Assembly: GCA_027731885.1 (NCBI GenBank)
Contig: JAQCAO010000074.1
Location: forward strand, 1-6,176
Source of the DNA: Actinomycetota bacterium
Lineage (GTDB): Bacteria > Actinomycetota > Actinomycetes > Nanopelagicales > Nanopelagicaceae
Direction: 5' to 3'
DNA: 6,176 nt
The position numbers and the translations under genes were made by a program. Below, in pieces: positions 1-5,967 of the stretch. Every line of letters starts with the position of its first letter. Position 1 is the first letter of the stretch. The notes beneath the pieces are model-generated. The model saw only the letters and a program-made list of their open reading frames with translations. It did no database searches and was not told where the DNA came from.

Positions 1-566
1 ACTAAAACCCCATCGCGCCCATTTGCTCTGGCTAGGTTCTTAGTCATTGCCACAGCGCCCGATTTTGAAATTCCATAGATGACCGAGCCAGGAAGGCCGC
101 CCGAAAGACCTGCCGTGGAAATGAAGTTGGTGATGCGTCCCCACTTTCCTTCGCGCATTATCCTTGCAGCACCCCGTGAGATAAAGAATTGACTTCGCAA
201 ATTGACATTTATCGTTAAATTCCAGTGCTCTTCATCAACATCTTCCGGAAGAACGTTCTGCAATACCGCAGCGGTATGAACCAAGATATCTATCCGATTA
301 AACTTTTGATAAACATCTTTTATCAGCTGATCGCAGCTATTGACTGAAGAGATATCAGTATTGAAAATTGCAGTCATCGCATCAGGATTTCCAGCAAGAA
401 CCATGGCTTGCGTCTTCTCTAATTCGTCCTGATTGCGATCAATCAGCGCAACATTTGCCCCATACTGAGCCAGAGTCAGTGCACATTGACGTCCATAACC
501 ACCAGCAGCTCCGACAATCATGGCTAGCCGCCCTTTGATTCCTAAAAGTTGATCAATTGAATTCAT
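1..566 (-). CDS. Classical short-chain dehydrogenase/reductase (SDR), C-terminus beyond window
   Basis: This partial gene was translated by hand from the ATG at 566; 188 codons are present and about 60 residues are expected to be missing, since classical SDRs have about 250. A Rossmann fold is shown by the glycine motif VGAAGGYG (residues 18-25, with Val where Thr is usual), by Asp43 at the end of strand beta-2, which favours NAD(H) over NADP(H), and by VHTAA (96-100) at the place of the usual NNAG. The catalytic tetrad reads Asn122 (NVNL), Ser150 (STAG), Tyr164 and Lys168 (YGISK), so the enzyme should be active as a cytosolic alcohol/ketone oxidoreductase. The substrate cannot be told. The start is supported by AAGGAG five bases upstream. 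It is divergent from the transporter gene and not in the same transcript as the ceramidase-like genes. Confidence 0.9.
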   Translation of the reverse strand, partial: MNSIDQLLGIKGRLAMIVGAAGGYGRQCALTLAQYGANVALIDRNQDELEKTQAMVLAGNPDAMTAIFNTDISSVNSCDQLIKDVYQKFNRIDILVHTAAVLQNVLPEDVDEEHWNLTINVNLRSQFFISRGAARIMREGKWGRITNFISTAGLSGGLPGSVIYGISKSGAVAMTKNLARANGRDGVL

Positions 567-571
567 CGTCA

Positions 572-577
572 CTCCTT
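572..577 (-). promoter_or_regulatory. Ribosome binding site of the SDR gene
   Basis: On the minus strand AAGGAG lies five bases before the ATG at 566. It is a near-perfect Shine-Dalgarno match and fixes the start codon. Confidence 0.8.
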
Positions 578-580
578 GGC

Positions 581-590
581 TAAGATCTTA
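581..590. promoter_or_regulatory. Perfect 10-bp palindrome TAAGATCTTA, candidate operator
   Basis: The sequence is its own reverse complement over ten bases and sits between the SDR ribosome binding site and the shared AT-rich promoter core. Its position would suit a repressor acting on the SDR transcript or on both divergent genes. It contains AGATCT, and a palindrome of this length may occur by chance. Confidence 0.25.
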
Positions 591-644
591 ATTCTGCCAC
601 TAAAGCCCATATATTTATATCTTCATAACTGATACCTTTGCGAC

Positions 645-1478
645 GTGTTTGAACTGGTAGCAGTTTTTGCTGCTTTCACAATGGGCCTCGGAACATTTCT
701 TACCAAGGGGATTACGACACAGATCCCATTCCTCACAACGTTAGGTCCACTCTTTCTCCTTAACTGCCTCTTCACCCTGCCAATTGCATTTGTTCAAAGA
801 GGAGATTGGGTCGTATTTGAACCAAAGATCCTCGCACTTCATCTAAGTGCGGCGATCACAAGCGCAATCGCTGGTTATTTCATCTTTGGGATTATTAAAC
901 GAAGTTCGGCATCAATATCTTCAATCTCAAGCACTCTTTCGCCGGCTGTCGCTTTAGTACTTGCGCCAATATGGTTAGGAACAAGTGTCTCAGCGCTACA
1001 AGTCGTAGCCGTCATCGCTCTCATCGCCGCAAGTCTCTACCCAATCCGATCAAGTATTCCGGGCTTGCGATTGGGAACAACCATCCTCCTTACTCTCTCA
1101 GCTGCTCTTGCCGCTGGTTTCGTCTCTGTAAATATCGCAGTTCTTGGAGCAGAAGGCATCAGCGTTTCTGAGACTTTCATAGTTAGACAAATCCTTGCTG
1201 GTCTTATATGTCTTGCGATTTTTCCACCAAAAGGCTTAACAAAGAACGATCTTTTCAAGTTAGTGCAGAGAGCATCGCTCATCGCAGTGGGATCCATTGC
1301 CTCGATTTATGCTATTCAAGGTGGGGAAATTATCTTGATGGTTTCGATTCTTGCAACAGTATCGCTCTGGGTGTTGCTCTTTGAATCATTTTCTCACAAG
1401 AGTATTCCAGATCGATCTACAATAATTGCGGCAGTGATCGCCGTCGTGGGAATCATATCTCTTAGATTCGTAAGTTAA
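645..1478 (+). CDS. EamA-like drug/metabolite transporter (DMT superfamily)
   Basis: This is a 277-residue, very hydrophobic inner-membrane protein with about ten predicted helices near residues 2-20, 31-50, 63-84, 93-111, 117-134, 145-168, 177-194, 209-226, 229-247 and 259-276. Two five-helix halves with short basic loops match the DMT/EamA arrangement. The stretch after helix 3 (LSPAVALVLAPIW, 98-110) and the Glu247 ahead of the last helix fit typical EamA repeats. It is slightly shorter than the usual 290-300. The family exports or imports amino acids, nucleotides or other small metabolites; the substrate here is unknown. GTG at 645 is the first possible start because an in-frame TGA lies at 630-632; the next Met (residue 13) would cut helix 1. 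There is no recognisable Shine-Dalgarno sequence. It converges on the ceramidase-like array with a 9-bp gap. Confidence 0.85.
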   Translation: MFELVAVFAAFTMGLGTFLTKGITTQIPFLTTLGPLFLLNCLFTLPIAFVQRGDWVVFEPKILALHLSAAITSAIAGYFIFGIIKRSSASISSISSTLSPAVALVLAPIWLGTSVSALQVVAVIALIAASLYPIRSSIPGLRLGTTILLTLSAALAAGFVSVNIAVLGAEGISVSETFIVRQILAGLICLAIFPPKGLTKNDLFKLVQRASLIAVGSIASIYAIQGGEIILMVSILATVSLWVLLFESFSHKSIPDRSTIIAAVIAVVGIISLRFVS

Positions 1479-1480
1479 CT

Positions 1481-1495
1481 CGCTGGGTTACAGCG
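1481..1495. terminator. Weak hairpin between convergent genes
   Basis: CGCTG (1481-1485) and CAGCG (1491-1495) form a five-base-pair stem around a five-base loop. The plus strand continues CTTTAAT, a poor U-tract. The hairpin covers the 9-bp convergent gap and the stop codon of P1, so it could serve as a weak bidirectional terminator. No better terminator is visible for either gene. Confidence 0.3.
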
Positions 1496-2891
1496 CTTTA
1501 ATAGCTTGATCCAGAACTTCCAGCATAATTTCAAGGCCACCAGATGCAACGATGCTCTGCTGTGACTGGTAGTTATTCTGCTGGTAGGCGATCTTGGTAG
1601 GTAGGTAGAGATAACCAGGTCCATTGGTCATATCAAGAAAGATAATCATCCGGTCGGCATTTCTGCGACGTAGATCACGCGCTAATTCTAAATACGCTTC
1701 GCCACCGTGAGCGATCACGATCGCATCACCGAGCTGCCAGATCCAGACCGGATGCTTCACCGTTCCATCACCGGTGACGTAATCAATTCGAATTTCGTGT
1801 TGTTTTCTAATTCTAAAATTTAAGAAAACTTCAGTAGCGGTAATTGAAGCCCAGGCGGTTCGCATCTGCTCATCAGTTAAAAGATCTTTGTGGGGCATTT
1901 CTACATAGATCTTCTTGCGATCAAAGAGTTCGTTGGGATCCACCTTTGTCGGCAGCCACGAGGCGAGGTTTGAACCGGAAGTAATCACTTGGTCAAAGCG
2001 AAGTTCGTGTGCTGGTGCAAGCATGCTTGCCAGCGTTGCCAAAGTTGCATATCCCAACATCTCACCGTTGCGATCAGCAACAGAAATATCTCCTGAATAT
2101 TGCTCTTTCGGTGCGACATTTCCGCACGCACCAAGTAAGAAGAGCATTGGCGCATCGGTTGCTTCAACGATTAATTCCCGTGCCCTACCAACATAATCCG
2201 GGCTGATTAAATCGCTCTCCCAACCAACTGATGTGGGGTGGCATCCGTAATTAACAATAGTGAGAATTATCTTTCCACTCTGATCAGTCACTCGGCCGAT
2301 AACTAAAGTGTCATCTGGTTCCAACTCTGGGTTGTAACCAACGACTACTTGGGTAGATTCACCATCGGTTACCAATAGATCGCGCACTGAACCAAGGGCG
2401 CACTTTCCATAAGCCCAAGTTAAATCTGCCTTCTGCCGACTTTGAATCGCACTTTTTCCTGCAGAAATCAGCGCTTCGATAGTCTTTTCAATGTAGCCCG
2501 CAACTAATTCACCGCCTTCGCGCATCGGTTCGTGAAGGCAGAATGGTGGACCTTTATGGGTCTGGCTGAGATTAACCAGGATCGAATCGATATCTAGCTC
2601 TAATTCGCGCGCTAAGCGAGCTCGAAAATTAACCACATCACATTGATGGCACCCGATCCATCCGAGATCTAGCCCATAAATTAGCGAGATATCACGATCA
2701 CCATCACTGCTAATTGCAGCAACAGTTGCCTCCATTGGTTTATGTACACCGCGAGAAATAGCGCTCTTACTCTTGCCCCAAGGATTTGCTGAGATTCCGA
2801 TCGGGGGAGTTATATCAACAGTTGCAACTCCGATTTGTAGAAGAGAAAGGTAAGCACCTTCGCGATCTACCGCTGGTCGTGCTTTACTCAT
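1488..2891 (-). CDS. Ceramidase-like protein P1 (third gene of array), divergent metal site
   Basis: This 467-residue protein resembles the N-terminal domain of neutral/alkaline non-lysosomal ceramidases (PF04734-type), zinc amidohydrolases. The family opening is at 21-32 (GVATVDITPPIG), the second zinc His is His218 (NYGCHPT), the glycine loop is GACGNVAP (254-261), Glu398 lies in HGGEAY and Tyr427 in NGPGY. Two key positions differ: the first zinc His is Gln110 (SQTHKGP, only His112 kept), and the nucleophilic Ser position is Ala260. The loop after Cys164 is four residues longer than in P2 and P3. It has Cys81-x2-Cys84, shared with P3. There is no signal peptide, membrane helix or C-terminal Ig-like domain, so it is probably cytosolic. 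It is the most divergent of the three copies. ATG directly follows the P2 stop with no Shine-Dalgarno sequence, implying coupled translation. It may be a non-catalytic partner or use another metal geometry; the substrate is unknown. Confidence 0.8.
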   Translation of the reverse strand: MSKARPAVDREGAYLSLLQIGVATVDITPPIGISANPWGKSKSAISRGVHKPMEATVAAISSDGDRDISLIYGLDLGWIGCHQCDVVNFRARLARELELDIDSILVNLSQTHKGPPFCLHEPMREGGELVAGYIEKTIEALISAGKSAIQSRQKADLTWAYGKCALGSVRDLLVTDGESTQVVVGYNPELEPDDTLVIGRVTDQSGKIILTIVNYGCHPTSVGWESDLISPDYVGRARELIVEATDAPMLFLLGACGNVAPKEQYSGDISVADRNGEMLGYATLATLASMLAPAHELRFDQVITSGSNLASWLPTKVDPNELFDRKKIYVEMPHKDLLTDEQMRTAWASITATEVFLNFRIRKQHEIRIDYVTGDGTVKHPVWIWQLGDAIVIAHGGEAYLELARDLRRRNADRMIIFLDMTNGPGYLYLPTKIAYQQNNYQSQQSIVASGGLEIMLEVLDQAIKAL

Positions 2892-4316
2892 CTACTTTTG
2901 AATTTTCGGCATTCGAGCAATTGCTGCAGAAACCTCATCAGTAATCAATTCAAGTGCGCCAACTTCAAGAAGTGTTTGCCAGGATTGATAACGAAAACGT
3001 GTGTAAGCCTCTGGCGTTGGAATATAGACATATCCCGGTCCGTTGGTGCAGTTGAGAACAAAAATGACGCGATCTGGATGTCTGCGACGCAGCTCCATTT
3101 GGAAATACGAATATGCCTCACCCGGTTGCCCGACAATGATGGCATCGCCCCAGGCCCAGATCCAGACTGGATGTTTCGCTCTCTGATTTTCCAGAACGTA
3201 ACCAGTTCGCAATTTACGTGCCCGTGCCAGACGAGTTTCGCGCGCGCCAGCATCGATATCTTTCCAGCGCTCTGCTAACTCTTCAAAAGTTGGCAGATCC
3301 TGTAGCGGAACATCAATATCTAAACGGATCGCATCTGTAAATGTCGAACTCTGGTAAGGAAAGTCTTCCCATTCTGCAAGCAGGCCGCCAGATTCAACGC
3401 GATTCTTAAAGCGCATCGCCTTACCTGATGGAATCATCTTTTCCAGAACCGCAAGTGATGCGAAGCCAAGTATGCGTCCATTCTTGTCTGCGATCTCGTG
3501 ATCTCCGACATAACCGTCACGTGGAGCTAAATCTCCAGAAGCGCCTTGGAGAAAGAGCATTGGCGCACCAGTCTTGTGCTCAACCATTTCTCGAGTAGCG
3601 CCGATAAAATCTGGCGATACATCAGTATTTTGCCAAGCAAGAGTTGTTGGATGACATGCGTAATTGACAATGGTTGCAATAATTTTGCCGGAAGCATCAC
3701 TTACACGACCAACTGTGAGCGTGTCATCTGCGGGCACATCGGGATTAAATCCGACGATATCAACTTCACCACAAGGAAGTTCGCGATCGACTGCAAGATC
3801 ACATTTGCCATATGCCCAAGTAAGAGTTGCGGCGATCGCCCCATCTTTAGCTTCTTTACAGGCGCTAATAATCGAATCAACTGCAAATTGATGATACGGC
3901 TCAAGTAATTCGCCACCTTCGAGATGAGCAACATCGCAAGCAGTATTAGGACCGGCGTGAGTATGGGTAAGGTGTAATTGAAGTTGATCTTCTTTAATGC
4001 CTAGCCCTGCAATAACTTTGCCGCGGATATTTAAATCATCGTTGACCCCCTGCCACCAGCCCCAATCAACTGTTACTAGATATAGCGGAGTTGATCCGTG
4101 CAGTACTGCCAGAGCCGTTGTGGTTATATCGCGATGAAGGCCGGTTGAAATATGTGATTTTGCTGCCCCCCAGCTGGCTGCTCTAATTCCGATAGGTGGA
4201 TCGATATTGCGTTGTGCAACGCCTGCTTTGAGTGATGCGCTAAATGGATAGTGGAAGAGTTTCTCACTTGGAGGCAGATCTGTGCTGCTGGTCTTAGGTA
4301 TGACTCTCTTACTCAC
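2892..4316 (-). CDS. Ceramidase-like protein P2 (second gene of array), complete metal ligands
   Basis: This 474-residue protein is of the neutral/alkaline ceramidase N-terminal domain type. The family opening is at 32-43 (GVAQRNIDPPIG). The four expected zinc ligands can all be placed: His118 in THTHAGP, His222 in NYACHPTT, Glu400 in QPGEAY and Tyr429 in NGPGY. The position of the catalytic Ser of Pseudomonas ceramidase is Ala264 (GASGDLAP). The conserved block KHPVWIW (381-387) is shared with both neighbours. A metal-dependent hydrolase of an amide or ester is likely, but a true ceramidase reaction is doubtful. There is no signal peptide, and the C-terminal domain of secreted ceramidases (usually 640-700 residues) is absent. 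The start is GTG; an in-frame TGA two codons upstream and the lack of an internal Met before residue 249 leave it as the only reasonable start. The ribosome site is weak (GGAA). It lies 15 nt after P3 and ends in TAG abutting the P1 ATG. Confidence 0.85.
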   Translation of the reverse strand: MSKRVIPKTSSTDLPPSEKLFHYPFSASLKAGVAQRNIDPPIGIRAASWGAAKSHISTGLHRDITTTALAVLHGSTPLYLVTVDWGWWQGVNDDLNIRGKVIAGLGIKEDQLQLHLTHTHAGPNTACDVAHLEGGELLEPYHQFAVDSIISACKEAKDGAIAATLTWAYGKCDLAVDRELPCGEVDIVGFNPDVPADDTLTVGRVSDASGKIIATIVNYACHPTTLAWQNTDVSPDFIGATREMVEHKTGAPMLFLQGASGDLAPRDGYVGDHEIADKNGRILGFASLAVLEKMIPSGKAMRFKNRVESGGLLAEWEDFPYQSSTFTDAIRLDIDVPLQDLPTFEELAERWKDIDAGARETRLARARKLRTGYVLENQRAKHPVWIWAWGDAIIVGQPGEAYSYFQMELRRRHPDRVIFVLNCTNGPGYVYIPTPEAYTRFRYQSWQTLLEVGALELITDEVSAAIARMPKIQK

Positions 4317-4331
4317 AATTCATTCCGTCTC

Positions 4332-5735
4332 TCATTTGATTTTCTTTATCTCATTATCAAGGTAATCAGTTACGATCTCAATACATCCTGGCGCTAGTAA
4401 AGTCTGCCAAGCTTGATAAGCAGGAGCGTTATATGCCGAGCGAATTGGCAAGTAAAAGAGCCCTGGTGCATTAGTCAAATTTACAACGAAGATAATGCGA
4501 CCAGGGTTGCGCTTTCGCAATTCGGTTTGAATATAGGAATAAGCCTCACCAGGTTGCGCAACGAATATCGCCTCGCCCCATTGCCAGATCCAGACCGGAT
4601 GCGTGACTTCGGCATTTGATTCATAACCAATGCGCAGGCGCGTGGCACGAGTAATGCGCTCTTCCAGAGCATCCGGATCAATCCCAGCCCATTCTTCGCG
4701 CAATTGTTCAATCGTCTTCATCTCTTTTACGCGCACCGGAACATCAATGCGAAATTCTTTAGCCTGGTTTGAGCCAGTGACCTTCTCTTCATTCCATTCG
4801 CCAAGAAGGGCGCCAGATTCCACAATTCCATTCCATTTCAAGCCACGACCAGGTGACTGCATCGCCTTCAACGTCGACATAATTGCGTGGCCTAACATTG
4901 CGCCATTGCGATCGGCAAGTGCGGTATCACCGCTGTATTGGTTGCGCGGAGATAACTCACCAGATGCGCCCTGCAGAAAGAGCATCGGGGCCTTTGTTTC
5001 TGCCTCAACGATTATTCGCGCCATACCAATGTAATCAGGAGAAATTGCCATGTTCTCCCAGGCGAGAGTTGTTGGATGGCAGGCATAATTTGCAATCGTT
5101 GCAATTACCTTTCCATCGCGCGTGGATACGCGGCCAACAGTTAGCGTGTCATCAGCGATGATTTCGGGATTAAAGGCAACGACCTCGACTTCACCGCACG
5201 GAAGATCTCTATTTACCGCCAGGTCGCAGTGGCCATAGCCCCAAGTGATATCAACATCTGCAATCTTTGAAGCCGCCTCAAGGCAGGCCGCGACGGTATT
5301 TTTGATAATCAATTCTCTAAACTCTGGAATTAACTCAGAGCCATCTTTTTTCTTACTTCTATGGATACAAGGCAGTGGCACCGCGTGGGTGTGGCTAGAA
5401 GAGAATAAAATTTGATCGCGACTTACGCCAACGCCTTCTGCAATTTGACTGAGCATGTCATCAGCGCATTCGGCGCAGCCCAGAACGCAAAGATCAATTC
5501 CGACGATAAAGGTCTTGCGCCCATCACCATCTTCACGGGCGATAGCAGTTAAGAAGAGACCGATATGAATACTTTCTGAACGTGACTTCTTAGCAGCCCC
5601 CCAGATTCCTGAAGCGATTCCCACCTTTGGAGTGAACTCACGCTGTGCCACACCTGCGCGTAGCGAACTCATCGCCTCCCGCCAGTGGGTCATTGAAGGA
5701 GTCAGACTTGCATTGGGTGAATCTGTTGATGCCAT
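4332..5735 (-). CDS. Ceramidase-like protein P3 (first gene of array), Tyr ligand replaced by Leu
   Basis: This 467-residue protein belongs to the same family as P2 and is closely similar to it, especially over residues 163-240 (CDLAVNRDLPCGE, DDTLTVGRVS, NYACHPTTLAW). Metal ligands seen are His115 (SHTHAVP; the usual Gly after His-Ala/Ser is Val119), His220 and Glu397 (QPGEAY). The fourth ligand, Tyr in P1 and P2, is Leu426 (NAPGLFY). Unlike its neighbours it keeps Ser262 (GASGELSP) at the nucleophile position. It carries Cys83, Cys87 and Cys90; the last two align with the Cys pair of P1. There is no signal peptide or membrane helix, so a cytosolic location is inferred. The ATG is preceded by a strong AGGAG, making this the entry gene of the transcript. 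It is divergent from ppdK. The reaction and substrate are not known. Confidence 0.85.
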   Translation of the reverse strand: MASTDSPNASLTPSMTHWREAMSSLRAGVAQREFTPKVGIASGIWGAAKKSRSESIHIGLFLTAIAREDGDGRKTFIVGIDLCVLGCAECADDMLSQIAEGVGVSRDQILFSSSHTHAVPLPCIHRSKKKDGSELIPEFRELIIKNTVAACLEAASKIADVDITWGYGHCDLAVNRDLPCGEVEVVAFNPEIIADDTLTVGRVSTRDGKVIATIANYACHPTTLAWENMAISPDYIGMARIIVEAETKAPMLFLQGASGELSPRNQYSGDTALADRNGAMLGHAIMSTLKAMQSPGRGLKWNGIVESGALLGEWNEEKVTGSNQAKEFRIDVPVRVKEMKTIEQLREEWAGIDPDALEERITRATRLRIGYESNAEVTHPVWIWQWGEAIFVAQPGEAYSYIQTELRKRNPGRIIFVVNLTNAPGLFYLPIRSAYNAPAYQAWQTLLAPGCIEIVTDYLDNEIKKIK

Positions 5736-5741
5736 TGAATT

Positions 5742-5746
5742 CTCCT
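5742..5746 (-). promoter_or_regulatory. Ribosome binding site of P3
   Basis: On the minus strand AGGAG lies six bases before the ATG at 5735. It is the only strong Shine-Dalgarno sequence in the three-gene array and supports P3 as its first gene. Confidence 0.75.
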
Positions 5747-5882
5747 ATCCGAGATCAATCCTAGGCGCTAACCTCACGCTGGGGATAGGCCATTGAGGTG
5801 AAATATTTTCCTTTCCAGTTTGGATTTCCAGGAACGCGCAAAAAGTGACTCGCAAGCGTGAAGTAATTCCGCCCATGCTACT

Positions 5883-5910
5883 AGTGTAAGAAGTAGATTT
5901 GCTCTGTAAG
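5883..5910 (-). promoter_or_regulatory. Candidate promoter of the ceramidase-like array
   Basis: On the minus strand CTTACA (5905-5910) and TACACT (5883-5888), each 4 of 6 to the sigma-70 consensus, are spaced by 16 bp. Use of this promoter would give a 5' leader of about 140 nt before P3. It is found by eye and other weak matches closer to P3 exist. Confidence 0.25.
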
Positions 5911-5918
5911 TACAACGC

Positions 5919-5924
5919 TATAAA
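5919..5924 (+). promoter_or_regulatory. Candidate -10 box of ppdK
   Basis: TATAAA in an AT-rich stretch matches 5 of 6 of the -10 consensus and would give a leader of about 36 nt before the GTG start. No good -35 hexamer is seen at 16-18 bp; TTGCTC at 5899-5904 is 14 bp away. Confidence 0.35.
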
Positions 5925-5954
5925 TAAATATCTCTTCAGACCTAACAATTTTCT

Positions 5955-5960
5955 GGAAGG
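5955..5960 (+). promoter_or_regulatory. Ribosome binding site of ppdK
   Basis: GGAAGG lies seven bases before the GTG at 5968 and supports that start. Confidence 0.6.
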
Positions 5961-5967
5961 CACATCT

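Larger units (their letters stand above)
567..644. promoter_or_regulatory. Divergent promoter region between SDR and transporter genes
   Basis: This 78-bp gap must hold promoters for both flanking genes. The AT-rich core at 610-620 reads TATATT on the plus strand (610-615) and TATAAA on the minus strand (614-619), both 5 of 6 to the -10 consensus and on opposite strands. Neither has a convincing -35 hexamer at 16-18 bp. A second plus-strand candidate, TACCTT (633-638), would place the transcript start at or near the GTG at 645, as in a leaderless mRNA. Assignment is by eye only. Confidence 0.4.
1488..5735 (-). other. Predicted operon of three tandem ceramidase-like paralogues, all in one frame
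   Basis: P3, P2 and P1 lie head to tail with gaps of 15 and 0 nt, so they are almost certainly one transcript. Shared blocks (GVA near the N-terminus, TWAYG/TWGYG, DDTL, GKII/GKVI, SPDY/SPDF, APMLFL, HPVWIW, GEAY, TN-PG) show descent by duplication. P2 and P3 are closer to each other than to P1. All three share one reading frame; two TGA codons separate P3 from P2 and a single TAG separates P2 from P1. Only P3 has a strong ribosome site, so downstream translation probably depends on coupling. Confidence 0.8.
5736..5967. promoter_or_regulatory. Divergent regulatory region between the array and ppdK
   Basis: This 232-bp gap separates the array (minus) from ppdK (plus). It is unusually long for this compact window and holds no credible gene. 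It contains candidate promoters for both directions (listed separately) and a 6-bp dyad, ACCTCA (5771-5776) with TGAGGT (5794-5799), around a 17-base loop, in what would be the 5' leader of the array transcript. TCACGC (5774-5779) is also the reverse complement of GCGTGA (5856-5861). No riboswitch class was recognised. Confidence 0.5.

Noticed and set aside
1..566. Loss of function in the SDR because of VGAAGGYG and HTAA instead of the common TGxxxGxG and NNAG
   Set aside because: The three glycines and the full Asn-Ser-Tyr-Lys tetrad are intact, and such variants are tolerated within the family.
1037..1297. Minus-strand open frame of 86 codons inside the transporter gene
   Set aside because: It is antisense to a convincing membrane protein gene and has no independent support.
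1735..1755. A 21-base stretch identical in P1 (1735-1755) and P3 (4582-4602), possible gene conversion
   Set aside because: It encodes the invariant HPVWIWQ block with two Trp codons that cannot vary; strong protein constraint and shared codon preference explain the match.
2898..3278. Plus-strand open frame of 126 codons antisense to P2, and similar frames antisense to P1 and P3
   Set aside because: They lie wholly within well-supported genes, lack ribosome sites and show no family motifs; they are antisense shadows.
5745..5963. 72-codon minus-strand open frame between ppdK and P3
   Set aside because: It has no ribosome site, overlaps the ppdK leader and promoter region, and its protein resembles nothing recognised. 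It is most likely a chance frame in the leader of the array.
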